DNA of 5,910 nt from contig JANTHQ010000141.1 in NCBI GenBank assembly GCA_024762375.1, forward strand, positions 1 through 5,910. The letters run 5' to 3'. This document shows, piece after piece, positions 1 through 5,187 of this stretch (position 1 is its first letter; every line of letters begins with the position of its first letter). Source of the stretch: Anaerolineaceae bacterium (GTDB lineage: Bacteria; Chloroflexota; Anaerolineae; 4572-78). The notes beneath the pieces are model-generated. The model was not told where the DNA came from, made no database searches, and was given only the letters and a program-made list of their open reading frames with translations. A program made the translations under genes and the position numbers.

Positions 1-453
1 CGGGCTATCGAGCGCGTACAGTTTGAAAAAGTAGCGGTGTGTGCCGCGCGGGGGACACGGCCCGCCATAATCGGCGCGCCCCCAACTGTTTTTGCCGATG
101 CGCGTTCCGCCGGGCAGGGTAGCATTTTCGGGCAGTGCACGGGTATCGGCGGGTAGATTGAACAGCAGCCAGTGGTCCCACGTGCCGACGGGCGCGTCCG
201 GGTCATCGAAAATCAGCACGAAACTCTGTGTGCCGTCGGGAACGCCGTCCCATGCCAGCGGTGGCGAAATATCGTCGCCATCGCAGGAATAGCGCGCCGG
301 AATGGGCGCACCCGCTTCAAATGCGGAACTGGTAATTTTTAACATTGGATCACCTCCGGTTGAGGCTGCTGACGGTTCGGCGGCGGTCGGGGTGGCAGTG
401 GCGCAGCCCGCCACGACCATCAGCCAAACACCCAGCCCGAAAATCCATTTCAT
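1..453 (-). CDS. PEBP family (YbhB/YbcL, Raf-kinase-inhibitor-like) protein with lipoprotein leader, 3' end cut by window
   Basis: The frame is open for 151 codons from the ATG at 453 and runs off the left edge, so roughly the last 40-50 residues are missing. Residues 1-17 form a short hydrophobic leader ending in a lipobox, V14-A15-G16-C17, followed by a Thr/Pro/Ala/Ser linker (18-36). The PEBP domain begins at M37. Family hallmarks are visible: DGDDISPPLAW (58-68), DDPDAP (83-88), the WDHWLLFN strand with pocket His94, and the second pocket motif GGPCPPRGTHRY (130-141) with His139. PEBP proteins bind phospholipid head groups or phosphorylated ligands; the bacterial role is poorly defined, so no substrate is claimed. 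The 453 start has no good Shine-Dalgarno sequence, whereas M37 (ATG at 345) has a near-perfect one, so the translated product may be lipidated, cytosolic, or both. It lies 182 bp downstream of the GlgC paralog on the same strand, separated by a hairpin repeat. Family assignment is sure; localisation is not. Confidence 0.9.
   Translation of the reverse strand, partial: MKWIFGLGVWLMVVAGCATATPTAAEPSAASTGGDPMLKITSSAFEAGAPIPARYSCDGDDISPPLAWDGVPDGTQSFVLIFDDPDAPVGTWDHWLLFNLPADTRALPENATLPGGTRIGKNSWGRADYGGPCPPRGTHRYFFKLYALDSP
343..357 (-). promoter_or_regulatory. Very strong internal Shine-Dalgarno and in-frame ATG (alternative PEBP start)
   Basis: On the minus strand GGAGGTGATCC (357 to 347) is followed by A and then ATG (345-343). 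These 11 bases are the exact complement of the usual bacterial 16S rRNA 3' tail GGATCACCTCC, and seven bases separate GGAGG from the ATG. The ATG is in frame with the longer lipoprotein frame and falls exactly where cytosolic YbhB-type proteins start. It either decides the true start or creates a second, leaderless product. Confidence 0.75.
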
Positions 454-486
454 CGGATGGCTCGTGTGAAAAAAGGTTAGATTTTC

Positions 487-608
487 ACCACAGAGGCGCA
501 GAGAACCGGAGAATTTAAAGTTTTTGAGTTTTCGCCGAAAATTGCAGATGTTGCCGTATATTCGGCTTTTAAGCTTTATTTTTCTCCGTGACTCCGTGTC
601 TCTGTGGT
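487..608. repeat. Imperfect palindromic intergenic repeat (CACAGAG type), MITE/REP-like
   Basis: The spacer between the GlgC paralog and the PEBP gene (454-635) is mostly filled by one long inverted repeat. The left arm 487-513 and right arm 582-608 match in 21 of 27 ungapped positions, starting with ACCACAGAG at each outer end. A second, inner inverted pair lies at 534-539 (GCCGAA) and 561-566 (TTCGGC), so the whole segment can fold into a long interrupted hairpin. No ORF inside it is credible. Neither end is followed by a clear T-tract, so it is not a standard intrinsic terminator, though it may reduce read-through or stabilise the upstream mRNA end. I recall repeats of this CACAGAG style as dispersed elements in several bacterial phyla. 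Confidence 0.7.
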
Positions 609-635
609 TCATTTTTCCCCCTTTTTGCAGGGGAG

Positions 636-1880
636 TCATCGAACAGTTTCTCCGCTCGGAATTTCGCCGTTTTGAAAACGTTTGGCGGCGGTGTGCGGTT
701 CGATAACCACATTTCGCCCGATTTTCGCGTCGGCGGGAATGTGCGTCCCTTTGCCGACCACCGTCAGTCCGGTATTCAGAATATCGGGAATGCTTTTGTT
801 GGGAACGATGCTGTCGCCAAAACCGATGTGCGCGTTTTCGCCGATGATGGTGTTTTTGTCGATGATGGCGCGGTCAATCACCGCACCCGCGCCGATTTTG
901 CAGTCGTGCATGATGATGGAATTGCGCACGGTTGCCCCTTCGGCGATATACACGCCCGATGACAGCACGGAATGTTCGGCAACGCCGTCCACGATAGCGC
1001 CGTTGGAAAGCAGGTTGTTTTCCACATGGGCATTCGCGCCGATTTTTACCGGTGGTTGCTCTTCGCTGGGGGTGTGAATGATCCAGTTCGGGTCGTACAT
1101 GTCGAGCGCGGGCGTTTCTGCCAGCAGTGCCATATTTGCTTCCCAATAGGCTTGCAGCGTGCCGACATTTGCCCAATAGCCTTCGTATTTATAGGCGAAA
1201 ACTCGTTTGCCCTGCGCAATCATCGCCGGGAGCACATCGCGCCCGAAGTCGAGATGGGACGGATATTTTTTCAGGTGTTGGCGCAGGACATCGGTTTTGA
1301 AAACGTAAATGCCCATCGATGCGACGGTTTCGCGCGAGCGTTTTGGTTTTTCCTGAAAGTTCAGCACGCGCATGTTGGCATCGGTGGTGACGATGCCGAA
1401 ACGATGGGTTTCAAACGGGTTCACACTGCGAATGCCGATGGTCACGTCGGCATTGGTTTCTTGATGGTAGCGCAGCATGGTGCGGTAATCCATTTTATAG
1501 ACGTGGTTGCCGCCCAAAATGAGCACTGCATCCGAGCGCTGCTCTTCCACATAATCCAAGTTGCGGCGCACAGCATCGGCGGTGCCTTTTTCCCAGCCGG
1601 TGATGCCGGGGCCAAGATACGGTTGCAGCAGACGCACGCCGCCGCGCGTGCGGTCGAGTTCCCACGGTTTACCCACGCCGATATGGTCGTTGAGCGAGCG
1701 GGGCATGTATTGGGTCAGCACGCCGACGCTGTAAATTTCGGAGTTGCTGCAGTTGGAAAGGGCAAAATCCACAATGCGGAATTTGCCGCCGAACGGGAGT
1801 GCGGCTTCGGCGCGGACTTGCGTCAGCACGCTGAGGTTTTTGTTTGCGCCGCCAGCCATTATCAGTGCGAGTGTTTTCAT
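636..1880 (-). CDS. GlgC-family ADP-glucose pyrophosphorylase paralog, predicted catalytically inactive (regulatory subunit)
   Basis: This 414-residue protein has the GlgC architecture: an N-terminal nucleotidyltransferase domain (about 1-245) and a C-terminal left-handed beta-helix (about 280-405). It aligns almost without gaps to its upstream paralog over the first 180 residues (34 of the first 60 identical). Positions that make GlgC active are changed: the GxGTRL loop reads ANKNL (12-16, Arg15 to Asn), RAKPA reads RAEAA (Lys25 to Glu), WYxGTADA reads WEKGTADA (Tyr97 to Glu), GDH reads GNH (Asn125) and YWxDVGT reads YWANVGT (Asn238). The last two replace the acidic residues held to bind catalytic Mg2+ (E. 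coli Asp142 and Asp276 equivalents). The glucose-1-phosphate motif QEKP (176-179, Lys178) and SMGIY (188-192) are intact. The frame is clean, so this is not a decaying pseudogene. It lies 71 bp after glgC on the same strand, probably in one operon. By analogy with plant large subunits and Firmicutes GlgD, I infer an allosteric partner. Automatic annotation would probably call it glgC. Family sure; inactivity strongly inferred; role inferred. Confidence 0.93.
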   Translation of the reverse strand: MKTLALIMAGGANKNLSVLTQVRAEAALPFGGKFRIVDFALSNCSNSEIYSVGVLTQYMPRSLNDHIGVGKPWELDRTRGGVRLLQPYLGPGITGWEKGTADAVRRNLDYVEEQRSDAVLILGGNHVYKMDYRTMLRYHQETNADVTIGIRSVNPFETHRFGIVTTDANMRVLNFQEKPKRSRETVASMGIYVFKTDVLRQHLKKYPSHLDFGRDVLPAMIAQGKRVFAYKYEGYWANVGTLQAYWEANMALLAETPALDMYDPNWIIHTPSEEQPPVKIGANAHVENNLLSNGAIVDGVAEHSVLSSGVYIAEGATVRNSIIMHDCKIGAGAVIDRAIIDKNTIIGENAHIGFGDSIVPNKSIPDILNTGLTVVGKGTHIPADAKIGRNVVIEPHTAAKRFQNGEIPSGETVR

Positions 1881-1881
1881 A

Positions 1882-1925
1882 GTTTCACGTTCCGAGTTTC
1901 AGGTTTCAGGTTCAAAGTTTCAAAG
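1882..1925. repeat. Degenerate tandem heptamer (GTTTCAG/GTTTCAA) in the glgC intergenic spacer
   Basis: Plus-strand units are GTTTCAC (1882-1888), GTTTCAG (1896-1902), GTTTCAG (1903-1909), GTTCAAA (1910-1916) and GTTTCAAA (1917-1924), the last four head to tail. The array occupies most of the 71-bp gap between the two glgC-family genes and, on the coding strand, directly precedes the ATG at 1880. No strong Shine-Dalgarno is visible there; the closest purine run is GGAA about nine bases upstream. Similar GAAACCTGAAAC-type short repeats occur dispersed in some bacterial genomes, as I recall. Confidence 0.65.
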
Positions 1926-1951
1926 TTACGGGGTGGCATTCGCCCGGTCTC

Positions 1952-3211
1952 TCATTCGCCGCTGATGGTTTCGCCGCTGGGAATATCGCCTTCGGGAAAA
2001 GCGCTTTCGGCGGTGTTTGCGCCGACCAGCACGTTGCGTCCCAGCCGTTTGCCAATCGGGATGATACTTTCTGCGCCAATGACGTTGATGCCGGTGTTTA
2101 GTTTGTCGGGCATTTGGTGGTTGGCAGTGTTATCATCGCCGTCGCCGACGATTGCGCCGCCACCGACCACCACGTTGGTGTCGATGATGGTTTTGTCAAC
2201 GATGGCGCCCGGTCCAATCCATGTGTCGTTCAAAATGATGGAATCGCGCACCACCGCCCCCGGCGAGACATACACCCCCGGCGACAACACCGAGTGCGAT
2301 ACCGAACCGCGAATGACGCATCCGTTGGATAGCAGGCTTTGCTGAACCCGTCCCTGCGGGTCAATTTTTACCGGCGGGCGTTCTTCACTGCGAGTGTGAA
2401 TCACCCAGTCGGGGTTATACAGGTTGAGCGGGGGCATCGGGTTGGTCAGTTCCAGGCTTGTTTCCCAATAACTTTGCACCGTGCCAACATCGACCCAGTA
2501 GCCATCGAACAGAAATGCCATCACTTTATCACGGGGGATCATGCTCGGTATCACGTGTGAACCGAAATCGATGCGCGGGGTTTCGGGGCTGTCTTCCAGT
2601 AACCGCTCGACGAGCACATCGGTTTTGAAAATATATACCCCCATCGAAGCGAGCGTGCCTTTGTCGCGGTCTTTCGGCTTTTCGTGAAAATCGCGCACCT
2701 GCATAGATTCGTCCACCGTCATAATGCCGAAGCGGTCGGTTTCTTCCAGCGGCACATTTCGCACTGCCAGTGTCAAATCGGCTTGGGTTTGGTAGTGGTA
2801 ATCCAGCATTTCCCGATAGTCCATCGCATAAATATGGTCGCCGGAAAGGATGAGCACAGTATCTGCCTGCATCCGGCGAATATAGTCGAGATTTTGGGCG
2901 ATAGCGTTGGCGGTGCCTTTGTACCAGTCTTCTTGTGCCTTGCCTTGATACGGGTGCAAAAGGTGAACCCCGCCGCGCTGGCGGTCGAGGTCCCACGGCT
3001 TGCCGATGCCGATATGCTCGTTGAGCGAATGGGGCTTGTATTGGGTTAAAACGGCGATATTAAAAATGCCGGAATTAACGCAATTTGATAGGGTAAAATC
3101 AATAATGCGAAACTTTCCGGCAAAAGGGACAGCGGGTTTGGCTCGGTTGTCTGACAGTGCGGTCAGGCGTGTTCCGGCCCCGCCTGCCAAAATCATTGCA
3201 ACAACGCGCAT
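1952..3211 (-). CDS. glgC: Glucose-1-phosphate adenylyltransferase (ADP-glucose pyrophosphorylase), catalytic subunit
   Basis: GlgC makes ADP-glucose and pyrophosphate from ATP and glucose 1-phosphate, the committed cytosolic step of bacterial glycogen synthesis. The 419-residue length fits the family. Visible motifs are the nucleotide loop LAGGAGTRL (8-16, Arg15), NRAKPAVPF (22-30, Lys25), DFTLSNC (38-44), WYKGTANA (96-103, Tyr97), SGDHIYAMDY (123-132, Asp125), the sugar-phosphate motif HEKP (176-179, Lys178), SMGVY (189-193) and GYWVDVGT (237-244, Asp241). A left-handed beta-helix of hexapeptide repeats (about 285-405) ends the protein. The residue at the E. coli Lys39 effector position is Asn22, so activator response may differ from enteric GlgC. 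The ATG at 3211 is chosen because AAGGAG lies six bases upstream. The gene is first of a two-gene run with the inactive-looking paralog, under a promoter at about 3254-3283. Assignment is secure. Confidence 0.97.
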   Translation of the reverse strand: MRVVAMILAGGAGTRLTALSDNRAKPAVPFAGKFRIIDFTLSNCVNSGIFNIAVLTQYKPHSLNEHIGIGKPWDLDRQRGGVHLLHPYQGKAQEDWYKGTANAIAQNLDYIRRMQADTVLILSGDHIYAMDYREMLDYHYQTQADLTLAVRNVPLEETDRFGIMTVDESMQVRDFHEKPKDRDKGTLASMGVYIFKTDVLVERLLEDSPETPRIDFGSHVIPSMIPRDKVMAFLFDGYWVDVGTVQSYWETSLELTNPMPPLNLYNPDWVIHTRSEERPPVKIDPQGRVQQSLLSNGCVIRGSVSHSVLSPGVYVSPGAVVRDSIILNDTWIGPGAIVDKTIIDTNVVVGGGAIVGDGDDNTANHQMPDKLNTGINVIGAESIIPIGKRLGRNVLVGANTAESAFPEGDIPSGETISGE

Positions 3212-3217
3212 AGAACG

Positions 3218-3223
3218 CTCCTT
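3218..3223 (-). promoter_or_regulatory. Ribosome binding site of glgC
   Basis: AAGGAG reads on the minus strand from 3223 to 3218, six bases before the ATG at 3211. It fixes the glgC start. The downstream paralog at 1880 has no comparably strong site, so the two subunits may be translated at different rates. Confidence 0.8.
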
Positions 3224-3253
3224 GTGACTGGTGCAGGTTGGTTGTTTGCTGAA

Positions 3254-3283
3254 ATTATAGCATCAATGCGGCTTCGATGCCAC
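3254..3283 (-). promoter_or_regulatory. Predicted sigma-70-type promoter of the glgC operon (extended -10)
   Basis: On the minus strand TATAAT (3259 to 3254) is a perfect -10 box preceded by TGC, giving an extended -10. A weak -35 candidate, GTGGCA (3283 to 3278), sits 18 bases upstream and matches TTGACA at four positions. Transcription would start near 3247, leaving a 5' leader of about 35 bases before the ATG at 3211. It lies about 30 bp outside the MITE-like element, which therefore sits just upstream of this promoter. Confidence 0.65.
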
Positions 3284-3360
3284 TTTTGGGGCAATTGTTT
3301 TCGTCCGTGACGGCACGGCTGTTGCAAAGTCACTTGACAAAAATAATTTGACGCAACGAC

Positions 3361-3388
3361 GTAGGGGCACGCCGCAGCGTGCCCCTAC
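3361..3388. repeat. Palindrome 1: 12-bp perfect arms, 4-base loop
   Basis: The left arm GTAGGGGCACGC is separated by CGCA from its exact reverse complement GCGTGCCCCTAC. It shares its outer eight bases at both ends (GTAGGGGC and GCCCCTAC) and its 28-bp length with the palindrome at 3436-3463. Such GC-rich palindromes are typical dispersed intergenic repeats in Chloroflexota and cyanobacteria, as I recall. Confidence 0.85.
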
Positions 3389-3392
3389 AAAG

Positions 3393-3418
3393 CCGGGAAA
3401 TTCGATTGGTTTTCCCGG
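3393..3418. repeat. Middle hairpin between the two palindromes
   Basis: CCGGGAAA (3393-3400) and TTTCCCGG (3411-3418) are exact inverted copies around a 10-base loop. It sits about midway between the two GTAGGGGC palindromes, giving three hairpins within about 100 bp. Confidence 0.6.
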
Positions 3419-3435
3419 AAAATGATGCCAAATTT

Positions 3436-3463
3436 GTAGGGGCGGCTCGCGAGCCGCCCCTAC
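3436..3463. repeat. Palindrome 2: perfect 28-bp palindrome without loop
   Basis: GTAGGGGCGGCTCG is followed directly by its exact reverse complement CGAGCCGCCCCTAC. The outer bases equal those of the palindrome at 3361-3388 while the core differs, as expected of two members of one repeat family rather than a simple local duplication. Confidence 0.85.
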
Positions 3464-3533
3464 GGAAAAATCGCAGAAAAACACCAACCTTAAAATTTAC
3501 TTTGCAACAACCGTGCTCGTGGCGGGTTTCAAC

Positions 3534-3562
3534 TTGACATATTATGTAAAATTTAGTATTAT
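3534..3562 (+). promoter_or_regulatory. Predicted strong sigma-70-type promoter of the LysM gene
   Basis: TTGACA (3534-3539) is a perfect -35 box, followed after exactly 17 bases by TATTAT (3557-3562), five of six matches to the -10 consensus, in an AT-rich stretch. The start would be near 3569, giving a leader of about 60 bases that contains a small inverted repeat, GTTGA (3585-3589) with TCAAC (3594-3598). Confidence 0.75.
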
Positions 3563-3618
3563 GTATAGTAGAATATCTGTAATAGTTGACCGTTCAACGA
3601 GCAGTATCTGCAACTGCT

Positions 3619-3624
3619 GGAGGT
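3619..3624 (+). promoter_or_regulatory. Ribosome binding site of the LysM gene
   Basis: GGAGGT lies seven bases before the ATG at 3632 and supports that start, which is also the one that gives a clean signal peptide. Confidence 0.85.
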
Positions 3625-3631
3625 TCTCATA

Positions 3632-5125
3632 ATGAAACACCGCATTCTTTTAATTGGCGTGGCGCTTTTGCTGCTGACGATGCCTGTATTGGCTCAAAGT
3701 GGGGAAACCTACACGGTTCAGCCGGGCGATACACTGGCGGACATCGCAGCATGGTACGATGTGACGACCGCAGATTTAATGGCCGCCAATGGGATTTCTG
3801 ACCCCAATCTTATCTTTGTTGGGCAAACGCTCACCATTCCCGGCGCAACCGCAACCGGCTATTATACCGTTCAGCCGGGCGATACACTGGCGAATATCGC
3901 GGCAAAACTGGGTACATCGGTTCAAGCGTTGGCTTCGGCCAATAATTTAAGCGATGTGGATACCATTTATGTGGGGCAAGTGCTCAACGTGCCCGGCGGC
4001 GGACAACCCACCGTTCCGGCGATGCCGGTATCGTCGTGCAGTTCAAACTATACCGTTCAGTGGGGCGATACACTCTCGGCTATCGCTTGGCGGTACGGTG
4101 TTTCGGTTGAGGCGCTGATGAACGCGAACAATCTGTATGGCGGCACAATTTACGCCGGCCAGCAACTCTGTGTGCCGGGTGGATATATGCCCCCGGCCGC
4201 CACCGGCTATTATTACACCGTTAAAGCCGGCGATACCGTGACTAATATTGCGGCTCGATTTGGCGTCTCGCAGTGGTCAATTGTGGAGGCGAACAATCTG
4301 TCGGATGCCGGGTTTATTTATGTGGGACAAAAATTGCTCATTCCCGGATACACCCCGCCCGGCGCGAATCCTCCGCCGGCGAATACCGGTGATAACACCG
4401 CATCGGATGCCGATGGCGCACCCGATTACGTGCCGCCGGTGCAACCCCCCGACTATCAGGACGTTTCACAAACGTGGGATGGTTCGGTAACGGTGGTGGA
4501 TGCGGAAAATAAATGGGTCGGCAAACAAACCGCCGACTTCCCCGACCCCGATGGAAACACAACGATTATGGTTCGCACCATTGATGCACTGGGGGTGCCG
4601 GTAGTGGCCCAAATGGGCGGGATGGTACTTCATCTGCAAACCAGCAACTCAGCCGAGTTCGGTTGGGGCACGATGGGCATGAAAGGCGTTCCCGCCGGTG
4701 ATTACACCATTTGGGTTGACCAAGATGCCTCTGACCGGGTCAACGTCCATTTGGAAGCCGGGCATCGTATTTTAGTGGAATTCGCATACCATAACGTCAC
4801 CTCCGACCCGCCGCCGCGGTCACCAACCGGCTGGAGCGGCCGGGTGGTGAAGAACACCAGCGGCACCGAACCCGCCAATGGCGTTTGGTCAACCATTATC
4901 GTGCGGGCGGGCGCAATCGGCTTGCCGGTGACCATCGTCTCGGAAGGCAACGATTTCTCGGCGATGTGCTATACCGGCACAAAACCGGAATATGGCCCCG
5001 GCGCATGTGATTTTGGCGGATTGTGGCCCGGCAAATATACCGTCGGCATTGATGGCGCGGGCATCGCCGTGCAAGTGTTTGTTGATGGCCAAGGCGTCGC
5101 AGAAATTACTTTCGACCGGCAATAG
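3632..5125 (+). CDS. Secreted protein with four LysM domains and two C-terminal beta-rich repeats
   Basis: The 497-residue product starts with a Sec signal peptide (basic KHR, hydrophobic 5-17, likely cleavage after V19-L20-A21). Four LysM domains follow at about 27-70, 78-121, 140-182 and 194-238, each with the (V)xxGDT, ANN/ANG and (V/A)GQxLxxP signature. LysM binds the N-acetylglucosamine of peptidoglycan or chitin-like glycans, so the protein is probably exported and wall- or glycan-associated. A Pro-rich linker (about 239-280) leads to two related domains, about 282-385 and 401-495. They share WxGxV, TIxVR, AxGxPV and GxYT(I/V) in the same order and look like beta-sandwich modules of no family I recognise. 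There is no lipobox, catalytic motif, sortase signal or C-terminal membrane segment. The only cysteines form two likely pairs, C136/C180 flanking LysM 3 and C446/C459 in the last repeat. The gene is monocistronic, with its own promoter and a terminator. LysM assignment is sure; biological role unknown. Confidence 0.92.
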   Translation: MKHRILLIGVALLLLTMPVLAQSGETYTVQPGDTLADIAAWYDVTTADLMAANGISDPNLIFVGQTLTIPGATATGYYTVQPGDTLANIAAKLGTSVQALASANNLSDVDTIYVGQVLNVPGGGQPTVPAMPVSSCSSNYTVQWGDTLSAIAWRYGVSVEALMNANNLYGGTIYAGQQLCVPGGYMPPAATGYYYTVKAGDTVTNIAARFGVSQWSIVEANNLSDAGFIYVGQKLLIPGYTPPGANPPPANTGDNTASDADGAPDYVPPVQPPDYQDVSQTWDGSVTVVDAENKWVGKQTADFPDPDGNTTIMVRTIDALGVPVVAQMGGMVLHLQTSNSAEFGWGTMGMKGVPAGDYTIWVDQDASDRVNVHLEAGHRILVEFAYHNVTSDPPPRSPTGWSGRVVKNTSGTEPANGVWSTIIVRAGAIGLPVTIVSEGNDFSAMCYTGTKPEYGPGACDFGGLWPGKYTVGIDGAGIAVQVFVDGQGVAEITFDRQ

Positions 5126-5141
5126 CAGAAAAATCGCACAA

Positions 5142-5174
5142 AAAAGAGGCTCTCGGTATTTGAGAGCCTCTTTT
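5142..5174. terminator. Bidirectional intrinsic terminator between convergent genes
   Basis: GAGGCTCTC (5146-5154) pairs perfectly with GAGAGCCTC (5162-5170) around a seven-base loop. The stem is flanked by AAAA on the left and TTTT on the right, so each strand has a stem followed by a T-run. It begins 16 bases after the LysM stop and ends 13 bases past the GAF stop, serving both genes. Confidence 0.88.
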
Positions 5175-5187
5175 CGTTTGGCAGGCA

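Larger units (their letters stand above)
3313..3517. mobile_element. Putative MITE-like element with terminal inverted repeats and internal palindromes
   Basis: GCACGG(C/T)TGTTGCAAAGT occurs at 3313-3330 and, inverted, at 3500-3517, matching in 17 of 18 positions. These ends bound 205 bp containing two 28-bp palindromes and a third hairpin, with no credible coding capacity. The element lies in the gap between the divergent glgC and LysM promoters and overlaps neither. I see no clear target-site duplication immediately outside the ends, so transposition is inferred from the inverted ends alone; it could instead be a composite of REP-like repeats. Confidence 0.5.

Noticed and set aside
612..634. 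CCCC/GGGG hairpin just after the GlgC-paralog stop as an intrinsic terminator
   Set aside because: The stem is only four to five pairs and on the transcribed strand is followed by A residues rather than a T-run.
636..1880. The GlgC paralog as a pseudogene
   Set aside because: The frame is full length without frameshift or stop, both domains are complete, and changes are concentrated at catalytic sites rather than scattered.
972..2345. 457-codon plus-strand open frame across both glgC-family genes
   Set aside because: It is antisense to two clearly conserved genes, has no recognisable domain or ribosome binding site, and its composition is what their codon bias produces on the opposite strand.
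2529..2996. 155-codon minus-strand frame inside glgC
   Set aside because: It is an alternate frame of the real gene, rich in Arg/Pro/Gly, with no family signature.
3334..3362. TTGACA at 3334-3339 as a second plus-strand promoter
   Set aside because: At 16-18 bases spacing there is no acceptable -10 box; the sequence there is GC-rich and enters palindrome 1.
3361..3463. The palindromes as a CRISPR array
   Set aside because: Only two units, each self-complementary with differing cores, and no repeat-spacer periodicity or cas gene.
3263..3487. 74-codon minus-strand frame upstream of glgC as a small gene
   Set aside because: It reads through the palindromes and inverted ends, has no ribosome binding site and overlaps the glgC promoter.
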